Assembly (NCBI RefSeq): GCF_028858725.1
Contig: NC_084774.1
Location: forward strand, 868,001-932,000
DNA from: Colius striatus
Lineage: Eukaryota; Chordata; Aves; Coliiformes; Coliidae
DNA length: 64,000 nt
Direction: 5' to 3'
Position numbers and translations under genes: made by a program. Shown here piece after piece: positions 10,001 to 23,136 of this stretch (its first letter is position 1; each line of letters opens with the position of its first letter). The notes beneath the pieces were generated by a model. It ran no database searches, was not told the origin of the DNA, and was given only the letters and a program-made list of their open reading frames with translations.

Positions 10001-12698
10001 CTACTCAATGTGAGTGATAGCAGAAATCTTCACTTTATTGAGAGCAGGCTCTAACTTATATACACAGCAGCTTCAAAGCTAGCTCAGCAACAGCAGCTAA
10101 TAGATTACATTCTCATGTTCATCCTACTTGCGGTTTCTGCCATAAGCCAGCTCCCTCACATCTTCCCATCTTGTTTTTTCCCCGTAGTTGTTTTCCACCT
10201 TGAGCTGTTAGCTCGTTAGCTGAAAACAGCCCGACCTTGAAGGAGCAGAAAGCGGCCTGCTGTCTGCACTGACTACGTGACAGCAACTGCTTTAACCATG
10301 GCTCTGACTCTGGTCTTGATTGCGCATTAAATTCATATAACTAGAACTCAGATTGCCTTGCCCCATCGGGCCTAACATTATACCCTGGGATCCATGTCCA
10401 TTCTCCCTTAACCATTCCTCCACATCCCCCTGCCATGGGGACGTGGCCAGAGCCAGCTCTGCTCCCTCCTAGGGCTGTCCAGAGGGGATCTGTGGCACAG
10501 ACAAGGTGTCAGAGCTGCCACAGTGGAAAAGAAGCATTCAGCCTGAGTATTTCCACTGCTGACAAATTGTTTTGCTTTGAGCATGTTTGAGGGTGTGCAA
10601 CGTGGTTGAGGGGCTCTGTCCTTCCCAGGAAAGGGAGTGTGTGTGTGTACAATCCCAGCTCTGCCAGCCCTGGTCCCCAAGGGGTGATGGATGAGGGCAC
10701 TGCTTAAGTACCTGGAGGTGTTGCTCTGCACCCCACACTGGCACACACGAGAAGCTCAACGGGGGCAGATCTCTCCCATCACTTGGGAAAGACTCACAAG
10801 AGTGAACAGGACAGGGCAGGTAGTGCATTGGTTTCCCCCGTACCCATCCCAGGAGCTGGCAGAGCTGAAAGCCAAGGAGGAGCAGCTGGAGAAGGCCAGA
10901 GAGCTGCAGGATAAGGCCTGGCAGAAGCTGAGGCTGGAGAAGGAGAGGGTGAAGGTGGCTGCGCAGCGCGTCCGGCAGCAGGAGGAGAAGGTGCAGAGCA
11001 GGGCCAAGGTGAGCACAGCATCTGTCTGAGTCTGGCAGCAGAGCTGGGAGGGGTCACAGCCCTCCCCAAGCCAGGAGGAGTCCTAGTGCTGTCCTGGAAG
11101 GGGAATGAGGGGATGCAGAAAGGAGCCCTGCCCCATAGCAGCAAGGGACCCTGTCCCCAGCCTCCCCAGCCTCTCTACCTTGCAGCTCTCATCCCAGAAG
11201 GACAAGAGGGGGCAGCGAGTGCTGCAGAAGGCTTGCAGGGGGGAGTGTGAGCACCCAAGGAGGCTGCAGGCCATGCAGCAGCGCTTGAAGCAGCTGAGGC
11301 AGCAGGAACAGCACCTGCAGGAGGTACACCCCCTCGCCTTTCCTTCTTGGCCTGAAGCCACCGTGTTGAGGGCCTCAACCTTTGCCAACAGCTTCTCTCT
11401 CTCTTTCTCCTGGGGATGGGGCAGGAGTGGCTGAGCACAGCTCTGAAGAGGAGACAGCTAGAAGAGCGATGTGAGGAGCTGCCCAACAACCCCATGATGC
11501 TGCTGACTGCAGACCAGGACCTCGGTGCCCCTGTGAACAGCCTCTCCAGCACACTGTGTAAGGCTTTCTGCCTGTTGCCAATGGGAAGGGACATGCTGGG
11601 TGGGGAGCTGCACTTGTATTCCACTTTTCAGGAGGCTTGGCATGTTGCTGAGGGCTGAGTTAGTTCCCCTGATGATAAACCTCAGCTGTGAGTTGGCCCC
11701 TTGTCCTCTGAAGGCAGGGCAGTGCCAGGAGGGTGTAGAGGGGGCAGAAGGGGACAGGCAGCTGGATTAAAGCCCGTTTGCAGTGGGTGGTTGGGGAGGA
11801 CCTTGCTGTGGGGACATGCAGGCAGCTGGAAAAGGAATGCTGTTGTCTCTGTCTGCAGTTCCCCTGACGACAGCGGCACCACAGAGCTGGGGTCTTGTTG
11901 CAGAGCCTCCAGCTCCTGTCAGGGTGCTCCCTCAGCACAGCCCTGGGGCTGGCAGGGACACCCTGGCCACAGCCAGCGGCACCGAGCTCATTGACGCCAC
12001 GCTGCTGCTGCTGAAGTTCAGGGCCCAGCAGGTGAGGGGGAGGAGGCTGGGGCTGGAGAAGGGGCTTGGAACCGGCTGGATGGGAACAGGGCTGGCTAAA
12101 GCGCGCTTTGAGGCCGGCAGCCACAGCATGGGGTGTCTCCTCAGACCATTACTGAGCTGTTGGGCTGGGTGGGCTTCCAGAAGAGGACCTAGAGGACCTG
12201 TCACACCTAGAAGAGTGATGCCAGAAGCAAGGAGGGGTGAACCTTCACAGCTTGTCTCAGGTTCATTGATAACATGCAGGACCTGATGGTTCATCCCTCT
12301 CCTCACACCATCCCTGACTGGGAGAAGCCATCTCTGCTGGACTCTGGCTTTGTGATGTGCCAGTCCCCTCCCTTCAGCCCCCTGCTTCCCTGCTGGGGCT
12401 TTCTCCAGGCTGGGCTGCTCTTTCAGGCTGCTTCTGTAGGATTCGGGGTACTTTCCTCACCCAGTGACACCCTGGACTGTGACTCTGTTTGTGTTGCACT
12501 CTGATATCTGTCCCATCATCCCTTTCTTCTCAGGACCATGGTTTCTTAGAGAATGAGGAGTTCTACCTGGAGAGTCTGACAAGATCATCCTATCACACAT
12601 CAGCTCGGTCACGAGGATGGTGGTCAGCACATCTCACACCAGCAAAACTGCAGCCACGTCTCCACCAATTGGTGACAAAGAAACCCAAGCTTTCTTAG
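1093..12698 (+). CDS. FBF1: FBF1-like gene (Fas-binding factor 1), left copy; 5' exon off-window, one damaged exon
   Basis: FBF1 is a coiled-coil protein of centriole distal appendages needed for ciliogenesis. Recognised parts are the DDFFSKLSAED motif (exon 2100-2149), GPRASATDAENLLQ (2647-2697), DMDDLEADLLGISKP (2835-2982), the exon at 3221-3323, DWLGLKDEDW (3480 on), and a long Q/E/L-rich coiled coil. Further exons: 4288-4362, 4641-4735, 5212 (donor unresolved), 5397-5455, 6163-6207, 6299-6433, 6638-6738, 7173/7176-7382, 7852-7959, 8242-8369, 8655-8773, 8890-9012, 9356-9463, 10853-11008, 11186-11323, 11425-11557, 11859-12031 and 12534-12698 (FLENEEFYLESL, stop at 12696). Phases fit from 6163 to the end, so the 3' half reads open. 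A short N-terminal exon at 1093 is a guess. The exon at 3480 has lost its 3' end and donor; skipping it keeps the frame. Whether the gene makes protein is unknown. Confidence 0.82.
1164..1804 (+). repeat. Duplicated FBF1 exon block, upstream (ectopic) copy
   Basis: Nearly identical to 3361-3828, but 176 bp longer. It contains a complete version of the DWLGLKDEDW exon (1281-1673) with an intact acceptor and a GTAAAG donor. The extra segment encodes an Ala/Glu/Lys-rich stretch ending in ERLHPRPAVR. It lies upstream of the exons that should precede it, so it is out of order. If spliced in, its end phase (2) does not match the start phase of the exon at 2100. The same arrangement is mirrored in the right arm at about 51638-52278. 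Confidence 0.85.
3361..3828 (+). repeat. Duplicated FBF1 exon block, in-order copy with lost splice donor
   Basis: This is the collinear copy of the block at 1164-1804. The two agree through CACGTCCCG; then 176 bp (1510-1685 of the other copy), including the exon 3' end and donor, are missing. The exon starting at 3480 therefore reads into former intron sequence, and the open frame stops at about 4005. The right arm has the same deletion at about 49614-50081, so the lesion predates the palindrome or has been homogenised. Confidence 0.85.
9827..9952 (-). repeat. Tandem array of ~20-bp hairpin units next to an LTR
   Basis: Six spaced units on the minus strand each form a 5-bp stem with a 3-nt loop. 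Most read AGGCT-TCG-AGCCT; one reads AGACT-TCG-AGTCT, where both sides of the stem have changed together. One unit has a TCA loop, one (near 9940-9952) is partial, and one (9827-9839) has lost pairing on the left arm but keeps it on the right. The array lies just downstream of an LTR in the element's orientation, the position of a retroviral leader. A mirrored copy is at about 43530-43655. Confidence 0.75.
10009..10377 (-). mobile_element. LTR of an endogenous retrovirus, minus orientation, in an FBF1 intron
   Basis: Read on the minus strand, the element begins TGTTAGGCCC (10377), has a TATATAAG-type TATA box near 10051-10066 and an AATAAA signal at 10034-10039, and can end in CACTCACA at 10009, giving TG...CA ends and about 370 bp. 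No convincing tRNA primer site follows, so the inner end is uncertain. It lies between FBF1 exons 9356-9463 and 10853-11008. The left palindrome arm stops at 10036, inside the AATAAA signal. Confidence 0.7.
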
Positions 12699-13425
12699 GC
12701 ATTGTGGGCTTTTGGAGGCTGCACATTCCCAACTGCTGTAAATCCTCTCTGTCGAGTCACCTGGAAGAAAAACGATGTCAAATGGGGCTCTGAACAACGA
12801 CAAGGCTTTCAACAAATTAAACGAGAGGCTGCTCAGGTGGTGTCCCTTGGGCCAGTCTGAGCAGGACCAGATGTGACAAACATGCTCTGCACTGCAGCTG
12901 GAGAGAATGGCCCTACCTGGAGCCTCTGGCTAGAAGCACGTGGGGAGGCTGGAGGCTGAGCCCTGGGGTTCTTGAGTCAGGGATGCAGAGGATCCGAGGC
13001 CCGGTGCACTCCCACCAAGAAGGGGAGGCTGGCAGCAGATGAAGGAGTTTGAGCTGCCTCAGAAGGAATTGGCATGGAAGCAGGACTGTTCTCAGCACCC
13101 AACTGCCAGTGCTGGGCTGGGTGTCCAAAGGGAGGGTCTCCTCCACACATCAGGCGACTGACGCCACATGGAGTGAGGGGGTTGTGTTGAGCACTCAGTG
13201 AGCTCCTGTAGGAAACCCCAGTCACCCCAGCATCCTGCACGTGATCACCAACTGGGACTTGACCCTTTCTGACGTCCTGGGGAACCTGAGGCAGGAGCAT
13301 CCCAACAGAATGCGGAGCAAGTGCTCAGTGGCATCTCTCTGCAAAAGGATCTCTTCTCTTGGGCTGGTGTGTGGGAGCTGCGTTGGGTGGGCTGTCTGAA
13401 TGCTGACATGGTGCCTTTCTGGCAG

Positions 13426-14747
13426 GTTTCAGTGCGACTCACATGCACTTGGAGGACACAGACGGTCTCGAGGGGCAGACAGTGAGTCGCCAGAACCGGC
13501 GCCAAAGGAAAAAATCCCGGCAGTCCAATATCCTTGTGTGGGAAATAGAGGTGCCCAAGGTAAGCAGCCACTGTCCTGCTCGTGCCTCCTGCCCTACCCT
13601 ACACAGCCATCTCCTGCTTCTTCCATTTCAGGGCCACCCCAGGGAGATACAGAACCAGCCAACGAGGGTTTCAGCGTTTAGCTGTTAGGGCTACACCCTG
13701 GCATGGTTGCTGGAGTCCTTTTTCTCCATCACTTTCCACTCTGATCTGTCAGGGTGATGCTCTGAAGGCCTTCAGAAGGCTTTGAGGGTTCACAGTCCCT
13801 GAGAGCAGGGAATGAGTTGTGGTGCTTTCCCCTGTGCAGGAGGGTCACGTTCCCGCTGCCTGTCCAAACCCACCCTGCAAATGAGCTGCAGGAACCAGGA
13901 AGATGGGCAAAAGAAGCCCCAGGGCACAGTGGGGTTTGATCTACATTTCCCTCCTTGACTCTTTCTTTCTTGTCTTTCATCAAGGATACAGTCACACAAT
14001 TGATTGGCAAACAGGGCCAGTTTATTAACAGCTTGAGGAGAGAGTCTGGGGCCACAATTTCTCTCTCAGCGCTCCCTGATGTTGATGACTACGAAGTCTG
14101 TCAAATCAAAGGTAAGAGGAATGCCTCTTTGTTCAGGGTCTAGGATGTGGCTTGGGGGCCTTGAATTAGAAATGGATTCAGTGGCTTGGCAAGGCCACGG
14201 CTTTTACCCAAGTGTTCTGCTCAGGGCTGTTCCAGGACAGAGATGTGGCAAGTGGGCTGGGCCTTTGAGCATTTGAGCAGCTTTGGCTGCTGGAGCTGAA
14301 CCAGCCCCTTTTGCAAGATCCCTTTGGGCTTGAAGCAGCAGATAGGGGATGCTTTTCAGCATCTTGACTGGGAAGGATGTTGCATCAATTGGGACTGAGA
14401 AGTATCTGCCAGCCAATTGGGTCCCTGCTGCAGGCCAAAGCCGTTGCAAGTGGGGTCTGGGGCTCTGAGCTGCTCACAGTGGTTGGATATCAGCGTCTGT
14501 GGCCAGTCTGTTCTAACTGAACTTGTGCATGCAGCACAGGAGGCTTCTGGCAGCTGTGTTGCTTCCCATGGCAGGGCTGGAGGTGTCCTCAGCCTACCTG
14601 TGTGATGACCTTGGGTGGGATTTTTGTCTTCCAGGCCTCTCCCATCAAGTGAACAGAGCGCTGAGCCTGATTGGCAGGAGGTTCCAGCACCTGTGTCTGG
14701 ACAACAAACACTGTGCTCATTTCTGCTGGGAAAAGGTTCTGTTCTAG
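13426..14747 (+). pseudogene. AKAP1: AKAP1-like fragment carrying a KH domain, truncated
   Basis: AKAP1 is a mitochondrial-surface A-kinase anchor with C-terminal KH (RNA-binding) and Tudor domains. Three exons with canonical splice sites and matching phases read open: 13426-13559 (basic linker, then VWEIEVPK), 13985-14111 (KH core with the GKQG loop, then SGATISLSALPD) and 14635-14747 (HQVNRALSLIGRRF helix). After about 12 further residues the last exon meets a stop at 14745. The Tudor domain and the N-terminal anchoring regions are not found nearby. The KH fold itself looks complete. It lies 0.7 kb downstream of FBF1 on the same strand. A relic is most likely; a short KH-only protein cannot be excluded. 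Confidence 0.75.
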
Positions 14748-14859
14748 AAGGATGTAGGAAGGGGTACAGCATGGGCAGCTGCCCCAGGCTGGCCAGCAGG
14801 TTTTGGAACCCATCCTGACATGGTGCCCAGCACATGTGTGCAGTTGGGTCAGGTCCCAG

Positions 14860-15072
14860 CTAATGAGCAACGACGTCACTCACCATCCCCTTTGTACATC
14901 CCCTCGTGCATTGTTAGAACTGTTTCTCCTTCCCTTGTTCCTTCTTGTTGTTCCATTAAACTGTTCCGATTGCAACCTCTGGGAGCTTTTGGGTGTTTCC
15001 CCTTGTGTCTGGTTCCAGCAGTGAGCCAGCACCCCCCTGGCTCTTTGTCCCTGGCTGATCAAAACCAGGACA
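14860..15072 (+). mobile_element. Possible avian ERVL-like LTR fragment
   Basis: The stretch has the 3' part of a common avian LTR pattern: ATTAAACTGTTC, then an AACC..GGAGCTTTT block, ending AAAACCAGGACA. The assignment rests on general resemblance to abundant bird LTRs and no full element is present. An exon-like segment with an acceptor at 15118-15120 and open to 15200 follows, but no family is recognised. Confidence 0.35.
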
Positions 15073-15329
15073 TCTACCCTGTCCCTCCCCCTGCTCCAGT
15101 GACACGTCCTTCTGTCCTTAGGGCTGCAAAGTCCCAGCTGCCTCGATCCCTCTCTGCAGAGAAAAGCAAGAGGAGAAAGTCTTGGCAAGCTCAGCTGTAG
15201 TTTCTCTTGGCTGTATCCTACAACTCTGTCCATGTGCTACAAAATAAAGCCCAAATTTGGACAAGTGAAACACTGGAAACAAGGGAAACTTTAGAGAAGC
15301 TTTTCCACTCCCAATTGAGGGACATCCTA

Positions 15330-16541
15330 TTTGACCATTCTGATGTCTTCTATGAGTACATAACCGGCTGGCTAGATGAGGGGAGAGCAGCACATGTCAT
15401 CTACCTTGACTTCAGCAAGGCTTTTGACACTGTCTCCCACAACATCCTCATCAGAAAGCTCAGGCAGTGAGGGTTGGATGGGTGGAGGTGAGGTGGATGG
15501 AGAGCTGCTGAATGACAGAGCCCAGAGCATGGGGATCAATGGCACAGAGTCCAGTGTGAGGCCTGTGGCCAGTGGAGTTCCACAGGGATGGGTTCTGGGG
15601 CCAGTCTGGTTCAACATCTTCATCAACCCCCTGGATGAGGGGACAGAGGCACCCTCAGCAAGTTCCCTGCTGGCACCAACCTGGGAGCACTGGCTGATTC
15701 ACCAGAGACTGTGCTGCCAGTCAGTGGGATCTCGACCGGCTGGAGAGTTGGGCAGAGAGGAAGCTCCTGAGGTTCAACAAGGACAAGGGCAGAGTCCTGC
15801 AGCTGGGAAGGAACAACCCCCTGCACCAGGACAGGCTGGGGGTGACCTGCTGGAGAGCAGCTCTGCAGAGACCGACCTGGGAGTGCTGGCTGATAATAAA
15901 CTGACCATGAGCCAGCAATGTGCCCTCATGGGCAAGAAGCCAATGGCAGCCTGGGGGCATCGAGTGTGGCCAGCAACGCAAAAGAAGTTCTGCTCCCCCT
16001 CTGCTCTGCGCTGGTGAGGCCTCATCTGGAGTCCTGTGTCCAGTTCTGGGCTCCTCAGCTCAAACAGGACAGAGAAATTCTGGAGAGAATCCAGTTCAAG
16101 GCCACAAAGATGATCAGGACACTGGAGCATCTTTCATATGAGGAAAGGCCACGGGACCTGGGACTGTTTAGTCTGGAGCAGAGGAGACTGAGGGGGGAGC
16201 TCATTAATATTGACAAACACCTAAATAGTCGGTGTAAGGAGGCTGGGGCAGCACTTTTTTCCATGGTATCGAGCAGCAGGACAAGGGGTGATGGGATGAA
16301 GCTGGAACACAAAAACTTCCACTTAAATAAAAGAAAAATGTCTTTCCCTGTTTCAGTGAGGGAGCCCTGGCCCAGGCTGCCCAGGGAGGGTGCGGAGGCT
16401 CCTTCCTTGGAGCTCTTCAAGACTCCCCTGGACACGTTCCTGTGTGACCTGATCCAGGTGGGAGCTGCTTCTGCAGGGGATTGCACTGGATGATCTCTAA
16501 AGGGCCCTTCCAACCCCACCATGCTGTGATTCCGTGATTCT
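15330..16541 (+). mobile_element. CR1 LINE, 3' half with reverse-transcriptase remnant
   Basis: Translations in shifting frames give CR1 ORF2 landmarks: YLDFSKAFDTVSHNIL, SGVPQGWVLGPVWFNIFIN, DLGVLADNKLTMSQQCAL and [20 protein letters not shown]. The element ends with the CR1 3' tail (CTTCCAACCCCACCATGCTG, then a degenerate ATTCYRTGATTCT). The YADD-type catalytic box is not readable and the frame is broken several times, so it is inactive. Its 5' end is truncated, as is usual for CR1. Confidence 0.93.
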
Positions 16542-16949
16542 CTGTGCAGAGCACTGGGCAATGGGGCACGGGAGCAGCGGGATAAAAATGGAGCAGAAGC
16601 CACTTGGGTGGTTAACAGCAGAGGTTCAACTGACCGTCCTGGTCCTGCCCAAACAAAACCCCTGCACGCTGTGGGAGGAGAAGAGGTCCCTGGAGTGCCC
16701 CCAGGGCAGTGGCTGGGGAAGGCAGGATGGGCTGCAGCTCCCATGGGAAAGGGCAAACCCGCTGGTGGGATGGTCTGTGCCCAGGAGCCTGGCTGTGCTT
16801 GGTGGGTGATGAGAAAGGATGGGGAGACTCGGTGTGTGCCTCGAGGAGACTGAACCTTGCGGTAACGTGTAAGTAACGTGTGATGTGAGGTGTGTGCTGT
16901 AGGAAGCACCGCGGCAGGAACAGGCTGAGCTGATGAAGAACGAGGTGTG

Positions 16950-17480
16950 GACGCTCGTTCTCGGCCCGCAGCCTCCATTTCCCATGACCCCCAGCGCCTC
17001 GCTGCCGCCCAAAGCCGCGGGCGGGAGCCGCGGTGCCTGACGGGAGTTGTAGTTGTGCGGCGGCGCCCGGCGGGAGGCGCCGTGCGGCGGAGGGGGCGGG
17101 GCCTCGGCTTCCCAGCGTGCCCCGCGCGCAGCCCGCGCTCGTGCCCTGCTCGCGCCGCCGCTCGCGCTGCCGGGGCCGTTCGGTCACCCCAAAACTTCGC
17201 GTCCTGCCCCAACCCCCCCCGGCGCTTCCCTCGTGCTGTGCGTGTGCAAACGCCGCTCGATGCGGTGCCGCGGGAACGGGGGAGCGAGTCCGGCCCCAGA
17301 GAGGGGTGGCAGCAGCTCGAAGGGCTCCCGGAGCCCTCCCGGGTCAGGAATCGCTGCGGCAGGGCCGGGTCCCTCTCTCCTGCTGCTGCCTTGGGCCTTG
17401 CTGCTGGAGCCGTCTCTGCGCAGGGGCCGGTGGCTGCAGCTCAGGAGGGAGCCGCGGGGCTGTGGGGCGCCTGCCCCTGG
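16950..17480. promoter_or_regulatory. CpG island with ZNF143-type SBS element, no assigned gene
   Basis: Strongly GC- and CpG-rich, with GGGAGTTGTAGTT at 17042-17054 (reverse complement of the ACTACAACTCCC core bound by ZNF143/STAF) and a GGGGCGGGGCC GC box near 17090-17101. This is the make-up of a housekeeping promoter. Downstream, a candidate exon at 17539-17642 has an acceptor after GGCCAG and a GTCAGT donor; one frame reads an acidic peptide I do not recognise. Transcription direction and product are unknown. It may be a promoter left behind by a lost gene or may drive a non-coding RNA. Confidence 0.65.
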
Positions 17481-17679
17481 CCTGGGTTGTTTTTGGGGCG
17501 GGACGTTGCCACTTTGGCTCGGTGTCTCTGCCGGCCAGTTACTGACTGTGAAGAACAGATTGGAGAAGAAGCTGTTGGTCAGTTGCAAAACTGCAGCAGC
17601 CACAGGGAGGGAGAATGTGAAAACATCTGGGCAGACCCCAAGGTCAGTGGGGAAGGAGGGGAGGAGGGTGCTTAGGCCC

Positions 17680-18443
17680 TGGAAAGGCTTCCCTGTGCTA
17701 TGTGGGGAGGAGCGTGGTGAAGCAGGTTGTCCCCCTGAAGTCCACGGAGGCCACAGGGAGCAGAGACCCACTGGCAGCCCGTGGAGGAGCCCAGGCCGCA
17801 GCGGGTGGATGCCTGCAGGAGGCTGTGACTCTGCTGGAAGCTCATCCTGGAGCGAGCTCCTGGCAGGAGCTGGGAGTCTGGGGGAGGTGCCTGTGCAGAG
17901 CAGGTTTGTGTCAGGACTTGTGACCCTGTGAGGGCCCCGGGCTGGAGCAGTCTGTCCCTATGGGACTCTTGTGGCGGTGGGTGACCCCCGCTGGGGCAGG
18001 GTGTGAGGAGCTGCCCCCATGGCAGGCCCCAGGCTGGAGCAGTTGGTGAGGAGCTGCAGCCCGTGGGAGGGACCCCACAGTGCAGCAGTGGGAAGCGTGA
18101 GGAGGCCTCTCGCTGAGAAGCAGCAGCAGCAAAGTCCATCTGTGATGAACTGAGCACAAGCCCCATGGTCTGCGTTGCTGGGGGGAAGGAAGGGGAGTCG
18201 TGGGCAGAGGAGGGGTGGGGGGAGGGGTTTTCCAGACGGTTTTATTTCTCATCTCCCTGCTCTTATTTTATAATAATCAAACCTTTTTCTCCCCAAGTTG
18301 AGTCTGTTTTGCCCGTGATGCTCATTGCTGAGTGAGCTCTCTGTCCTTAACTCACAAGTGGTTTGTTATATTTCTCTCTCCCTCCTGTGCAGTTTAGGAG
18401 GGGGAGTGATTTAATGACCGGGTGGCCACCAGGCTAAACCACC
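17680..18443 (+). mobile_element. Avian ERVL-like LTR, partial
   Basis: It has the signature of a very common bird LTR: repeated CTGGAGCAG / GAGGAGCTGC blocks, ATGAACTGAGCACAAGCCCC, a G-rich stretch before TTTTATTTCTCATC, then AAGTTGAGTCTGTTTTGCCC, and an end near GGCTAAACCACCACA. No internal retroviral genes flank it. The subfamily name is not assigned. Confidence 0.6.
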
Positions 18444-19122
18444 ACAGGGGGGTATAAGTAGAGGGGATGCTTGTACAAGAAACGATTCTGCTTCTGCTTC
18501 TCTTCCAGCACAGAGCTCTCTGGGCTGCAGGGACACAGCTGCCTGAGGTGAAACACAGAAAGATGCAAAGTACTGACAAGAAACACCAAGCATGAAACCT
18601 TTGTTTTTTCATGCCAAAGAGATTTGCATTCTCATGTAGGCACTTGGAGTGGAAGCAGGTGCACGGATGAGCTGCAAAGCTGTGCACAAGCGGAGAAAGG
18701 GCTACAGGCAGCTGGCTGCTGGTAGGACCTGGAAACAGAGTCCTCCTTGGGAAGAGGCAAGAACTCGACTGTGGTTGAGTCAGAGAGACGCTTTTTCACT
18801 TGTGTGAGCTGCTGCTGCTGCCAGCTGCCGGAGGCAGCACGGCCACGTTCTCGCCAGGCCCCTGGAGCACAGTCTGTGCTGCAGTTTGTTGCGGGAGGGG
18901 TGTCCCATCCCCGCCTGTGCCTCCCTCCCCTGCTGGCCCCCTGCGTGGTGCCCCACGCAGAATGGCCCCCGCCCCAGCGCCCGCAGGCAGCGGCTCTGTG
19001 ACATCAGCCCCGGGGCCGAGGTGCCGCGGGCAGCGCCAGCACTGCGGGCATTGCATCGGCCGCAGCGCTGCTGGGCACGAGCCCTCCCTCGGCTCTGGCA
19101 GCTGCCGCGTGTTGCCGCAGCA
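18444..19122. other. Intergenic stretch upstream of the acrosin-like gene
   Basis: No gene is seen. A GGTATAAGTAG TATA-like box lies at 18450-18460, and the GC content rises toward 19000. The proximal promoter of the acrosin-like gene is probably the GC-rich 200 bp before 19123, but no specific site can be supported. Confidence 0.4.
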
Positions 19123-21512
<2,390 letters not shown>

Positions 21513-21630
21513 GCAGCAAGACTGTGCTTGATGTGCAGGACTGGGCTGTGCCCCTCTCCTTCGTTGTAGGTCCTTAGCAGTAGCCGTTAGGTAGGAGGAA
21601 GTAGAAGCTCTGTTTGCAGAGAGTGATAAA

Positions 21631-21636
21631 AATAAA
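21631..21636 (+). terminator. Polyadenylation signal of the acrosin-like gene
   Basis: AATAAA lies 119 bp after the stop codon, with a GT-containing stretch following. It is the first canonical signal downstream. Confidence 0.7.
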
Positions 21637-21639
21637 AGG

Positions 21640-22096
21640 TTGAAAGAATGAAAGAGCCCCCTTTGCCTCCTTGTGCCCCTGCAGCACTGCCTGGCTGCCC
21701 TCCCTCTGCCCTGCAGGTAGGGGCCATCTCAGCAGCCCAGCCCTGGCTGGACACCCAGCCCTGGGACACGGCTGCTCTCAGCCCCTTCCATGCTCACGCC
21801 AGCCTTGCACAGGAGGGAGAGAGCAGATGGTCTGTCTCTGGGTTTCAAGGGGTGTTGTAGGCATCTGGAAGATCTCGGGTTGTAACGTGAGAGGTGGAGG
21901 GTACAGAAGAGGTGGGCCCTGGGTGGAGTGAAAGGAGGTGCTGGTGGTAGCAGATGAAAGCACATGGTGTAAACGATGAGTTGGAATAAAGCATCACCCA
22001 TACTGGGTATGCAGTGATCTCTTCCCCTCAGCGGGGCTGGGCTGAGTGATCCGTGCCGGCGGCCTGGTGATGTTGCCGGTAGCGGCAACATATGGT
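21640..22096. other. Intergenic, no gene seen
   Basis: No supported exon or RNA gene. From about 22020 the sequence turns GC-rich and leads into the retroviral stretch at 22097. Confidence 0.5.
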
Positions 22097-23136
22097 GACG
22101 GCGGTACCCTGTGTTAGACTGGGCTCCATGGGGCACGTGAGGAGAGACAAAACGCAGGAGAGAGTAATACCGACTGCGCCACCAGCGCCGGGGCCGGCAC
22201 GGAGTGAGCCAGAGCCCCCTACAATATGTTTATCAATGGCCACTCCAGATAATCCTTTTTCTACCTGTTTGGTGGGAGTTCCATCAGATGTGGCACAATG
22301 GCCTGTACCAAATGCATTAAAACCAAATCCCTTAGTTCAGGGTAATGGCAAAGTTGACAGCTGGGATTTGATCATTTCATGGTTGCCAATAATGACAACA
22401 GAGCCACAGGAGTTAGAATTATCGGGATCGATAAAGATGGATTTTTGTGTTATGTTTAATTTTACCAGCAATACCAAAACATTTGGGACAGAATGTGGAT
22501 CCCACCCTGGGAGTGTATAAGAACACAGCATCTTGGTGCAATTACACTTCACCAAAAATACCCAGGTCGAGTCTTTGCCTGTACAGTTACCACAGGGAAT
22601 TTCTCTGATTCGTGGGGACCAGGCATGGCCTGGAATAGCCTCGAGATCACAGCAGGGACCGTGCAGTTTGGGACGACTGACAATCCTGATGCCTGATCAC
22701 ACAATGATTGGAAACATCGTCATCCAAAACAATTTGTGCATGCATTTACTAGTGAATGTGATGACCACGTTACCTTTGGTCTCCCTCAGCAATAATAGCA
22801 ACAGCTGCCATAGATTTTTTGCTTTTAACTCCTGGCCATGGTTGTGAAGATTTTCAAGGCATGTGCTGTACGGATCTAAATGATCATTCAAAAGCAATTC
22901 ACAAACAAATACACCAACTTATCCACCACACTTCTAATATCAAGCAAGATGTGGGATTTTTGGTTTAGTGTCCTGGATGGGCCTTGAGGGATGGCTCTGA
23001 AGTTTGTTGAAAACTGGGTTGCTTATATTGATCCTAATAATTGCAGGGTTATGTGTATCCAGCTGTGTGCTCTCTTGTGTAAAGAAACTAATTTTGCCGA
23101 ATAACCAGTGATTGTGCAAAAAGAAAAAGGGAGAAC
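22097..23136 (+). pseudogene. Env remnant of a deleted endogenous retrovirus (provirus 1)
   Basis: The first 110 bp match 26766-26880 of provirus 2, a GC-rich stretch ending CCGGCACGGAGTGAGCCAGA. Then comes an envelope surface-subunit relic (MATPDNPFSTCLVG, WDLIISWLPIMTTEPQ) shared with 27298-27710. About 22843-22872 shows a C-x6-CC motif (CEDFQGMCC) typical of the transmembrane subunit of gamma- and alpha-type retroviral envelopes. Frames shift and stop repeatedly, so no envelope protein is possible. No gag or pol is present. A purine-rich tract (AAAAAGAAAAAGGGAGAA) just before 23137 is the expected polypurine primer site for plus-strand synthesis. Confidence 0.8.

Larger units (their letters stand above)
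1..10036 (+). repeat. Left arm of a ~10-kb inverted repeat (palindrome)
   Basis: Read as reverse complement, this stretch reappears at 43446-53441. For positions below about 9.1 kb the paired coordinates sum to 53442. The sum becomes 53463 after a 21-bp gap in the right arm near left 9119, and 53482 at the inner edge. Long reading frames on both strands are reproduced with identical length in the other arm, and only isolated substitutions were seen (for example around 7050 and 8260). The arm continues off the left window edge, so its outer limit is unknown on this side. It holds most of an FBF1-like gene and ends inside an LTR. Confidence 0.96.

Noticed and set aside
15118-15200. Possible 3' exon of AKAP1 with KSKRRKSW
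   Set aside because: An acceptor is present, but there is no similarity to the AKAP1 C-terminus and no Tudor motif; left unassigned.
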